Notes under the pieces: generated by a model
The model's input: only the letters and a program-made list of their open reading frames with translations
The model's database searches: none
What the model was told of the DNA's origin: nothing
Made by a program: the position numbers and the translations under genes
From: Cephalopachus bancanus
Taxonomy: Eukaryota; Chordata; Mammalia; Primates; Tarsiidae
Reading direction: 5' to 3'
Length of the DNA: 64,000 bases
Assembly (NCBI GenBank): GCA_027257055.1
Contig: JAPVLO010001005.1
Location: 179,572-243,571 of the forward strand
Shown here: piece by piece, positions 1 through 9,700 of the stretch
How positions within the stretch are numbered: the first letter of the stretch is position 1
Layout: each line of letters begins with the position of its first letter

Positions 1-1970
1 ATATTGATACACAGTTTGCGTGCAATTTCTGTCAAAATCCCAGCAAGAAGTTTTCTAGATACAAACAAGATTATTTCAAAACATATGGAAAGACAAAAGA
101 GCTAGAATAATAGATAAAAGCATTTTGGGAAAAAAGAAGGATAAATTGGGAGAAATCATTTCATCTGATTTCAAAACTATCGTATATAAGAATTAAGACT
201 GCTGTTGGTAGATGAATAGACACAGAATAGTGGAATAAAATAAAGAACTCAGAAATTGCCTCACAAATATGGCCAGTTGATTTCGACAAAGGTACAAAAA
301 CAATTTAGTGGAAGAAGGATCACCTTTTTTTTTTTTTTTTTTTTTTTGAGTTGGAGTCTCACTCTGTCGCCCAGACTAGACTGCAGTGGTCGCTCTCGGC
401 TACCGCAGCCACGACCTGCTGGGCTCCAGTGATCCTTCCGCCTTAGCCTTCCAAGTAGCCGGAATTACAGGCATGCGCTACCACGCCCAGCTGATTTTTT
501 GATTTATTGTAGAGATGAGGTCTCGCTGCCCAGGCGGGTCTCGAACCCGCGGGCTTAGGCAATCCACTCACCTCAACCTCCCAAAGGCGCGGGATTACAG
601 GCTGTGCCACCGAGCCCGGCAGGATCACCTTTTAATAAATTGTGCTGGACTGATTGGATATCCACAGCTCTGACCCCCTCCCCAAATAAACCTCAACCTA
701 AACCTCACACCACATTCAAAACTTAAATTGAATGGAGACCAGACTTCAATGAAAAAAGTAAAACTATAAAACTTTTAAAAGATAATGTAGGAAAAATTCT
801 TGGTCCTGAGGCTTGTTGAAGAGATCTTAGAAATCTGCAACTCTTAAAAGGAAAAAACAAAAACAACAACAACAACAAAACAATAAATCGAACTTCCTCA
901 AAATTTCCTTTACAAAAGGCTATTAAAAGAATGGAAAGACAAGCCACAAACTGGGAGAAAATATTTGCAAGCTATATATCTGACAAAGAACTTGTATATA
1001 AAATATATGAATTCTCAAGATTCAATAACAAAAGAAAAAAATTCAGTTAAAAATGGGCAGAAGAGACATTTCATCAACACACGAACAGATGTTTAACATT
1101 GTTAACCATTAAGGAAATGCAAATTAAAATCACTACACACCTGTAGTAAAATGTAAAATGTAACTACACACCTGTAGCTAAGAAATATTGACACCAATGG
1201 ATGCTGGTAAGGATTTGGAGAAACTCACTTACACATTGCTGATCAGAATGTAAAATGATATAATCACTCTAGGAAAGTTTGATAGTTTCTTGTAAAACTA
1301 GCATTGCATTCCTGGAAACTTACTCCAGAAAAATGGGAACTTAAATTCACACTAATGCTTGTACATAAATGTGTATAATAGTTTTGTTTTATGATAGCCG
1401 AAAACTGGAAATGACCCAGATATCTTTCAGTGGGTGAGTGGTTAAGCCATGGTATAGCACATCTATACCATGGAATAGTACTCAGCAGTAAAAAAGGAGA
1501 GAACTTTTGATACAACAACTTGGAGGTATTTCATAGGCATTATGCTGAGTATGAAATAAGCCAATCTCAGAGCGTGACATATTTTATGGTTCCATTTGTA
1601 CAACCTTCTTGAAATGATACAATTATAGAGATATACACATTAGTGGCTGCCAGGAATTAGGGATGGTAGGGGGTGGGTTGGGTGTGACTGTAAAGGGATG
1701 TACGAGCTAAATCTTTGTGGTGATGAAATAGTTCTGTATCTTGATTGCTGCGGTGATTGTAGAGACATCCACATATGATAAAATGACATCAAACTATATA
1801 CACGTTACCTATGTCAGCCTGGTTTTGATTTTGTACTATAGTTACATTGATGTAACCACTGGGAGAAGCAGATGAAGGATACATAGGATCTTGTTGTACT
1901 ATCTTTGCAATTTCCTATGTATCTATAATTACTTCAAAACAAAAATTAAAAAATGTTTTAAAGCAGTAGA
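1..1970 (+). mobile_element. LINE-1 remnant, 3' part of ORF2 plus 3' UTR (split by an Alu)
   Basis: The DNA reads as the end of L1 ORF2 followed by a 3' UTR, for example the stretch around 900-1010 about an internal segment before a run of lysine-rich codons and the 1440-1500 stretch typical of the ORF2 C-terminus. It is heavily decayed, with no long open frame. It is interrupted at 325-620 by a younger minus-strand Alu, so it predates that insertion. It ends in an A-rich stretch near 1930-1970. The subfamily is not assigned; an old L1M type is likely. Confidence 0.7.
325..620 (-). mobile_element. Lineage-specific dimeric Alu (younger, 9-bp-deleted type)
   Basis: A poly-T tract at 325-347 is followed by the complement of a two-monomer Alu ending in GAGCCCGGC at 620. 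AGGATCACC is repeated at 316-324 and 621-629 as the target-site duplication. The copy has the compact junction (CTCGCTGCCCAGGCGGG) that lacks the CAACTTGG-like bases found in older copies of this window. Confidence 0.9.
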
Positions 1971-2289
1971 ATTAATAAGATTGCTTAAAGCAACTGGGCA
2001 CCAACTGTATTTTCAAAATCGTGCTGTAAGTATTAGCTGGCTAAATACCATTGCTGCCACCCCCGAACAATGGGCACTGGATGCTGGCACTGCTGCTAAT
2101 GCTGTCTCTAGAAACTGGATTTTCTTGTGGCTGCTGCTTCCACCACCACAGCTATGGCAATGAATTCCATCATCACATCTTTGAATCACTACTTTCAGGT
2201 AAAGTATTAGGTCTGAGTTGTAACTGTTTGTGCAGTGAAAGAGTCCACTAAACAGGTCTGGAGTGTTCAAATCCTATGCGTTAAAAACA
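1971..2289. other. Unassigned intergenic DNA
   Basis: No gene or repeat family is recognised. Open frames on both strands are short and have no coding character. The stretch may belong to the LTR remnant that follows. Confidence 0.4.
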
Positions 2290-2860
2290 ATTTTTTTTTT
2301 AATACAAAGAAAAGTCTGGCTCTTGACCAGTTCTTGGGAGATAGCATGTAAGCCCCTGGAATATCCTTCCTGATTAGACAGTCTTTGTTTACTGTGACTT
2401 TGGGCCATGCTGGATAGTTTGTGCTACCAGTATGATTTATGATGGGAGCCTTAGGCTACAAGATATTAGTTTGACGTCTGGATAGGCTGAAAACTGAATA
2501 ACTAAGGTCAGTCACACAGGTGCTCCATGGCTATCTAACTGACCCCCAATAAAAACCCTGGGCACCAAGGTGTGGGTGAACTTCCCTGGTTGACAGTACT
2601 TCATACATGTTTTGACACATCATTGCTGGGAAAATTAAGCACAGGGGGCCATACAACCCCATTGGGAGAGGACGATTGAAAGCTCACATTTGGTCTCTCC
2701 TGACTCTGCCCTGTGCACATTTTACTTTTGTTGATTTTAATCTGTATACTTTCACTGCAGTAAACCATAGCCATAACACCTTTTCTGAGTTCTGTGAGTC
2801 CTTCTAGCAAATCATTAAATCTGAGGGTGATCTTTGGGAGCTTGCCACACTGGTAAATCC
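2290..2860 (+). mobile_element. Solo LTR-like remnant of an endogenous retrovirus
   Basis: The stretch has the architecture of an LTR. There is a TATA-like AATAAAAACC at about 2549, an R/U5-like stretch with CAGTAAACCATAGCC near 2757, and a GAGTTCTGTGAGTCC run near 2787. The last run closely resembles the equivalent part of the LTR at 47.95-48.74 kb. No internal retroviral genes adjoin it. The family name is not assigned. Confidence 0.5.
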
Positions 2861-2995
2861 TAGATCACGTTCTCTTAGCTGCCAAGGTGATGTGAAAAAA
2901 TGAGTATCTGGCCTTTTGGCATTTGCAGTTGGAACCGTTAAGTAATATAGGGTATACATTTCCTTACTAAAATGTGAAAAGAAATTGAAATACAT

Positions 2996-3900
2996 GTAAC
3001 CCCAAGGATTTTCAGTAAGGATCTGTAGGACTGTATAAAGAACCCCTAGAAATCAGTAAGATAAAGATAGATAGCCCAATTGAAAAGGAATCTGATATGA
3101 ATTCTAATATGAATCTGATATGTTCATTAATATATAAAAATGTGTTCTGCCATATTACTTATTAGAAATATAAATTAAAACCACAGGAAGATATCAGTAA
3201 ACATAAGATTGGCGAAAACTTGGAAAAGTCTTATAAAGTATGTCAGTCTTACTCCTGGGCGTCTGGTGCCAGAGAAATAATTTTAAAAAATTAAGCACAA
3301 AATATAAGGATACATTTACAAGAATTTTTATTAAAATGTATGTGCTACCCTTCTGCTCCCCCCCCAAAGTCCTGAAACTAAAATGAATGTCCATCCATGA
3401 GGGAATGGTTGTATACATTATGGTACATTCCTATCATGGAATATTATGCAGCCATTTAGAATGAATCAGAGGTAAACTGTTGTCAAATAAGACAGATCAG
3501 ATGTGTAAAAGTTTATATAACATGATCTTAATTTTTACAAAACAATAATAAAACATGAGGTTTTGAGCATGGAAGGACATAAAATGGTGTTAAAAATGTG
3601 TATGTGGCAGGTGAAGATAGAAGTGAAAAAAAGGAGTACAAAGCAGCAAGGAAAAGAATGCAGCCTCAAGTATGTATGGCATATACATAATCCTATTTAT
3701 GTAAGAATATATGCATAAAATAATATATCAAAAGGTAGCATCAAAATCTTAGCAATTATCACAAGGTGGTGACATTTAGAGTGATGTTTATTAATTTCTA
3801 ATTTAAGCAATGTTTAAACTTTAAATGACGAATATGTATTATTTGTATAATGAGGGAAAATAAGTGAATTTATCACGAGAAAAAAAAATGCCTCTCAGGT
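2996..3900 (+). mobile_element. Old L1/HAL1-like remnant
   Basis: The L1 3'-ORF2 signature ATGGAATATTATGCAGCC occurs near 3436, within A-rich decayed DNA. Boundaries are approximate and there is no usable open frame. Confidence 0.5.
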
Positions 3901-3924
3901 TTCTTACTTTAGCAATGGGGTGGA

Positions 3925-4062
3925 TAATGTGATTCATTCATTCATTTAACAAATATTTATTGAACATATAAAAATGTGTTAGGCATGGTTCTAGGTGCTG
4001 AATAAACAACAGTAAATGAAACAAACAAAAATCCATCTTCGTAAGAAGCTTACATTTTAATG
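3925..4062 (-). mobile_element. L2 3' end
   Basis: It begins with CATTCATTCATTTAACAAAT and runs through TTAGGCATGGTTCTAGGTGC to AAGCTTACATTTTAATG. This is the complement of the conserved L2 3' end. Confidence 0.7.
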
Positions 4063-4221
4063 AGAAAAAGAGAGGAGAAACACTGGGTTGGTGGGAAAGA
4101 GGAGATGTACAAAGGAATCTGTTTGGGACCTATAAATTTTGAGACTACTGTGAGGGAACCAATTGGAGAAGTGAAGTAGGCAGTAGATTATGGATCTAGA
4201 ATTCATTCTGGAGCTAGAGAT

Positions 4222-4797
4222 ATGGAAACAGCATATAAAATGGTGTTTCAGACCTTCTTTCCTGAGTCTGATCACGTACCACTGCAGACACTTAACAGAG
4301 GAAGTGCTGAGGAAAAACAGGCAGCTGACAGGGGTGGTTGCTATGCAACAGATGAGGAAAGTCATCCAGCCAGGCAGAATTGATGTTGGCCCTTGGGGAC
4401 CAAATGCTGCAGTCCTTCCTAGCATTAGTTTCCTTTCATTTGCAGACTCCTGGCTGATGACAGAACAAATGTGAAATGTACAAAGATCTGCCTTGGATTT
4501 TGGAAAAGTATCAGTTTAATTTGAGTCACTTCACATCTGTATATTATTTTCCGCCTTTTTTTTTTTTTGAGTTTCTCCAGTCATTCTGCAAGCACAGCAG
4601 CATATGTGTCCTTGGGTAGGACCCACTTATTGTTCATTCCACTTTGCATATTAAGAAACCATGCTCAGAGAAGTTGAATGATTGGAACAGGCTCATACAG
4701 CTAAGGACAGACTGGGCACTGCATTCCTGGAATTCTGATGCCTAGCTCAACTTCTTTCTGGAAAAATCACAGCTGCCCCAGGCCCCAGCCCTGGAAG
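4222..4797 (+). repeat. Arm A of a ~575-bp inverted duplication (partner 36012-36585)
   Basis: The reverse complement of 36012-36585 matches this stretch almost end to end with scattered substitutions. Shared landmarks include CAGCTGACAGGGGTGGTTGC (about 4321), GGTTGCTATGCAACAGATGA, TTGGATTTTGGAAAAGTATC and TGTCCTTGGGTAGGACCC. The match stops on both sides at about the same place. The part near 4650-4740 resembles a MIR core, but the similarity covers far more than a MIR. This arm has an extra T-run at 4558-4569. No coding role is evident. Confidence 0.75.
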
Positions 4798-5129
4798 TAA
4801 CCAGGGCAAACATTCACTTTCAACCAGGGCTTGCCATAGCTCAGATACACAGGTGCCTGATTCTTCTGGCTGCTCCTATAGGCACCAGAAAGGCCTCAGG
4901 GGCAGTATGATTGTGTCACTGATAAGGAAGAGGCCTGATAGAGCACAGAGTAGACCCCACACCTGGGTGGACCCACATCGAGAGGGCAAGCAGTGGGGTG
5001 GGGGCTTCTGGCTGCATCCTCTTAAATGCAGAGCTTGAACTTAGGCCTCCTAGAGCACAAACCTTGATTGTTTAAGACAGATGTTGGGATGATGAAAGTT
5101 TATCGCTCAAATGGAGGGGGGAGGGTCCT

Positions 5130-5330
5130 TCAGTCCTCAGGCCAGCACTAGCAAAACATGGGCTTTGGAATCAGGAAGACCCAGGCCCAAATTTTGCATT
5201 TTCTGTTTACTGACTCTGTGGCCTTGTCTAATTTATGCAATCTGTCTGTGCCTCAGCTTCCTTATCTGTAAAACGGGATGCTGACATCCACTTCACAGGG
5301 CTGCTGTGAAAAGAAGAGAAGCCCCAGAAC
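5130..5330 (+). mobile_element. MIR
   Basis: The order GGCTTTGGAATCAGGAAGAC, then TGACTCTGTGGCCTTG, then GCCTCAGCTTCCTTATCTGT, is the MIR consensus order on the + strand. It lies about 0.6 kb upstream of the MAGED1 promoter. Confidence 0.8.
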
Positions 5331-5963
5331 AGATTCCGCTAAGATGTACAAGCCGTGACCTTCCCTCCCTTCCTGCCCCAACACACACAAAATGTGTCCA
5401 TGGCCGGAGCTGCAGAAGGAACAGGGAAGAAGCTAATGTTCTTTCTTGCCTATGGGAGTTAGTGAGACCACGTAGAGTCACATGGCAGGCACTGACTTTA
5501 CTACTACTACTTAACTACCTCCAATAGTGCATCCTCTCTGGCCATTCCCCTTCCTAGGTCCCAAAATCGATGAGCTCAGCAGGGGCCTAACACTTGTTGC
5601 AACTAGAGACCCCACAGAGAGGCCTTAATAGTGACCTACGTATGCTGGGCAAAGGGGTGGAGATGCAAGCCTACCTGACTGGAGGGGCCTTGAATGGGGG
5701 AGGGATAGAATAGAGACGCATTGCGGAAAAGGTAGGGGGCCAGTGTGTGGGACAAGGGGTGGATCCAAGAGGCACAGCGCATCTGTTAGGGAACGGGGTG
5801 TAGAGGAATGGGAGGTGCCGTAGCGCACTGTCGACCTGGTTGGTGGTGGGGTGGTGTGTTGGCAAAGGGGCGGAACCGCCTTTCAGCGCACATGCGCATC
5901 ATGGTTTCCAGGAGGAAGCTTTTGTTGGGAAAGTAGGAGGGGCTCTATTTGGTGTTCAGTGGT

Positions 5964-5975
5964 TGCGCATGCGCA
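5964..5975 (+). promoter_or_regulatory. Perfect palindromic NRF-1 site
   Basis: TGCGCATGCGCA is an exact 12-bp palindrome matching the NRF-1 consensus YGCGCAYGCGCR. It lies just upstream of the first exon. A second, wider-spaced pair of half-sites is at 5886-5898. Confidence 0.75.
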
Positions 5976-6019
5976 CTACGTCCTGAGGCGGTGGGTGGTA
6001 TATTAGGCGAAGAGGCGGG

Positions 6020-6159
6020 GTCGTCCAAGCTGCCGCGCTGGCATTTTCTCCTGGACAAGGGGAGCGTGCGGCTGCTGAGAACCCAGCACAGCAATCCTGA
6101 TCCTCTGAGTCGTGACGAAGGGAGACAGCGAGGGGGTTGGGGTTGGGGCCTGAGGCAAG
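6020..6159 (+). other. MAGED1: MAGED1 exon 1 (5' UTR)
   Basis: Non-coding first exon. The 3' edge is the donor CAAG|GTGAGA at 6159/6160. The sequence agrees with the MAGED1 5' UTR as I remember it and would join directly to exon 2 at 6693. The 5' edge is approximate because the start site is not visible in the sequence. Confidence 0.6.
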
Positions 6160-6692
6160 GTGAGAATTAGCCCCCAGACGGCATTTGCCCTCTGGTGCGG
6201 GCTCCCATTTTTTAAAAATCCCAATCCCTTTACCCTGGATTCTGAATCCCCTTCCACTCCCCCGAACCTCAATTCGCATCCCCCTGTCGATCCTTCCTGA
6301 TTTAGAGCCCTTGTCTGATCCCTTCCATCGTTAAAATCCTCACAGATTTCTTGACCTCGATCTGGACTGTTATATGATTCCTTCCGATTCAAAACCTCCA
6401 CGCAACTTCGCAAATGCGAATCCCGGCCAAATCCCCACCCCCGCCCTGGATTCAAGACTCATCTGCTTCCCGAACCCCCTTCTGAAGCTTCTCCTTGTCA
6501 GTAGCTTCTCGGGGTTCAGAACCTCCTTACGGGTACCCATACACTTTTCCCGCTCCAATCCGGCCAGTCTCCCCTCACATTCAGCACCTCATCCTCCCCC
6601 ACAATCAAACCACAGTCATCTTCCCGTCCGATTCAGTCCTTCGCGTTTGCCATCTGTATCATAACGCCCAGCCCCTCTCCCACAACCCCCAG

Positions 6693-6766
6693 GCTCCGCT
6701 CTTGCCAGAGGGACAGGAGCCATGGCTCAGAAAACGGACGGTGGTGCGGGCCGCCTCGGCTACCAG
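6693..6766 (+). other. MAGED1: MAGED1 exon 2 (5' UTR end and first 15 codons)
   Basis: The acceptor is CAACCCCCAG before 6693 and the donor CAG|GTGAGA is at 6766/6767. The ATG at 6722 lies in a good context (GGAGCCATGG). The exon codes for [15 protein letters not shown] and joins in phase 0 to exon 3. Confidence 0.9.
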
Positions 6767-9700
6767 GTGAGATCTCTGCTTCCCACCCCATTTCCCCAGC
6801 CGACAATTTCCCTCTCGGGGCCCCTTTGGGCACCCGAACGCCTGGATCCGATTTTGCCCTCTTTAGTGCCTAGACTCTGTCGTCTTTAGAATTCCCATCG
6901 TTTGGGGGGGGAGTGGGGGAAGGAGGGGCATCCCTTTTCAGCCATCAGTCCCTGCTCAGAGATAGGGGAGACCCTGTTAGTAGTCGGGGTAGTCTGCCTA
7001 GAGAATACGGGGTTGGTTAGGAACCATTTTTTCCCCCGATAGTACTGACGCGTGTAGAACAGTCTATCGCTCTCTTCCCCAATCTCACGCCTCCACCCTC
7101 CCTCTCCCCTGCATTCTCCCCCGGTGCGACCCCCCTTATTCTCCTCAACTCCTTGATCCGCCTCCAGTCCTGAGCTGCTACCTTATGCTTCACCCGCTAT
7201 ACTCTAACCTCACTCCTCAGCCCCCTTCCCACCTCCCCGCTCTGGTTCGCGCCCACTCCTTACATCGCCCCACCGTTCATTTTGCCCCTGCTCCACACCA
7301 CACCTACCAAACGTTTTGTGCCCGCCCCGCCTCCCTTTGCCCCTCGTGTGCTCCCTAAATCTCTCCTCAGGCCTCCTGTTTTTGCACCAGCCAACCGCCT
7401 GCAGCTCCCCTGCCGCACTGTCTTTTCCTCATACCCAGCTCCCACCTCAGAGACCCAGAGATTTTAATTCCCACCCCCCTCCTCTATTTGCAGGCCGAGG
7501 CCTCTGTAGAAGACAGTGCGTTGCTTATGCAGACCTTGATGGAGGCGATCCAGATCTCCGACGCCCCACCTACTAACCAGGCCATGGCAGCTGCCAGTGG
7601 GCCAAATGCTAGTCCCGAGAGTTCACAGCCCCCAACTGCCAATGAGATGGCTGACATTCAGGTGTCAGCAGCTGCTGCCAGGCCCAAGACAGCCTTTAAA
7701 ACTCAGAATGCCACCACAAAAGGCCCAAATGGTGCCTATGATTTCCCTCAGACTCATAATGCCAAGGAGATGCCCAACACCCAGCCCAAGGCAGCCTTTA
7801 AGTCCCACAATGCCACCTCAAAGGGCCCAAATGCTGCCTATGATTTTTCCCAGACTGCAACCACTGGTGAGTTAGCTGCTAACAAGTCTGAGGTGGCCTT
7901 TAAGGCCCAGAATACCACCACTAAGGTGGGCCCAAATGGCACCTACGGTTTCTCTCAGTCTCTAAATGCCAATGAGATGGCTAACAGCCGGCCTAAGACA
8001 GCCTTCAAGGCTTGGAATGATACCACCAAGGCCCCAACAGCTAATACCCAGAACCAGAATGTAAATCAGGCCAAAACGGCCACTTCCCAGGCTGACATCG
8101 AGACCGACCCAGGTATCTCTGAAACTGACGGTGCAGCCGCACAGACATCAGCAGATGGTTCCCAGGCTCAGAATCTGGAGTCCCGGACTATAATTCGGGG
8201 CAAGAGGACCCGCAAGGTGAGAGCTTTGTTAGTTTCATTTTTGTCTGGGCTCTCTCCTTTTTTCTCTGATGTTTTTTATTTGTTCTAAACAAAATAAAAT
8301 ATATATACATGTCTGTATACAGCTAGGCTGTAGGGGATGTTGAGGAGAATGTTTATTTCTGTCCTCTGAGTGTCTACAGACTGATGGGGAAATAACACAG
8401 GGGCACAAATAATATATATAATCTATATGTAATTCAGTTTACATTTTGATGTGTTAGGTCTTAAACTAGACACATTCACACAGATTATCTCATTAAATCT
8501 TGAAGATACCTCTTACCAGCTAAGGATTATAGTCCCAGTTTTACAGAGAAGGAAACTAAGTGACAAAGAGGTGAAGTGACTTGAGTGATTTGTTCAGGGT
8601 GGTACAAGTAGAGCCAGTGGTGAATGGAGGAGGAGGAGAAGCCCCAAGCTCCATCCTTGGGTTGCTCCTGGCCTGGTTCGGAGATGAAACTCATGCCTGT
8701 AAGATAGTAAAACACAAGCCCAGGACTCAGGGTGACCAATGGCTAGTGGGTCAGGCTGTCACTCCAGGTGTGGGTTTAGAGGGCCTTCCTGGAATAGATA
8801 GGGTGAAGACACAGAACCAACTGGTGACCCTGGACTTTTCTTTTCTTTGATGATGCAGATTAATAACTTGAATGTGGAAGAGAGTAGCAGTGGGGATCAG
8901 AGGCGGGCCCCAATGACTGCAGGGACCTGGAGGTCTGCACCTGTTCCAGTGACCACTCAGAACCCACCTGGCGCACCCCCCAATGTGCTCTGGCAGACCC
9001 CACTGGCTTGGCAGAATCCCTCAGGCTGGCAAAACCAGACAGCTAGGCAGACCCCACCAGCACGCCAGAGCCCCCCAGCTAGGCAGACCCCACCAGCCTG
9101 GCAAAACCCAGTTGCTTGGCAGAACCCAGTGATCTGGCCAAACCCAATAATCTGGCAGAACCCGGTGATCTGGCCGAATCCCATTGTCTGGCCTGGCCCA
9201 GTTGTCTGGCCGAACCCACTGGCTTGGCAGAGTCCACCTGGATGGCAGACCCCACCTGGATGGCAGACCCCGCCAGGCTGGCAGGGCCCTCCAGACTGGC
9301 AAGGCCCTCCTGACTGGCCAATACCACCTGACTGGCCATTGCCACCCGACTGGCCACTTCCCACTGACTGGCCACTTCCACCTGACTGGATTCCCGCTGA
9401 GTGGCCAATTCCACCTGACTGGCAGAACCTGCGACCCTCGCCTAACCTCCGCCCCTCCCCCAACTCGCGTGCCTCACAGAACCCGGGTGCTGCACAGCCC
9501 CGAGACGTGGCCCTTCTTCAGGAACGAGTAAGCTCTGTGAACTGCCCAGTACCTTCTCCCCTCTTTTGCACTTTTCTGTGTCATCCTCCCATCTATAATT
9601 CAACAATTTTATGCAAATATTTTACAAATTTAATGACTTTATTTTCCCCTCCCAGGCAAATAAGTTGGTCAAGTACCTGATGCTTAAAGACTACACAAAG

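Larger units (their letters stand above)
5870..6159 (+). promoter_or_regulatory. MAGED1: MAGED1 CpG-rich promoter
   Basis: CpG density rises sharply here compared with the AT-rich flanks. There is no convincing TATA box at a fixed distance, only TATATTAGG near 5999. The segment contains two clusters of GCGCA/TGCGCA half-sites (5886-5898 and 5964-5975), GC-box-like GGCGGGG near 6015, and an ACGTCC/TGACG pair. It ends at the first-exon donor. This fits a dispersed, housekeeping-type CpG promoter; the exact start site cannot be fixed from sequence. Confidence 0.7.

Noticed and set aside
4190..4474. A 94-codon frame in inverted-duplication arm A
   Set aside because: The matching frame in arm B is not preserved, there is no domain, and the differences between the arms do not favour third codon positions.
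5956..6455. Overlapping minus-strand frames (up to 150 codons) across the promoter and intron 1
   Set aside because: GC-rich DNA has few stop codons. The frames overlap in different phases, have no domain and lie opposite the MAGED1 5' UTR.
7488..8288. A 266-codon frame read as a free-standing gene
   Set aside because: It starts at a TTG inside the exon 3 acceptor tract and ends in intron 3. The real coding unit is exon 3 (7494-8216) spliced to the ATG in exon 2.
8957..9463. A 168-codon open frame antisense to MAGED1 exon 4
   Set aside because: It is low-complexity Gly/Cys/Gln repeat made by reading the WQxPxx array backwards. There are no splice or promoter signals on that strand.
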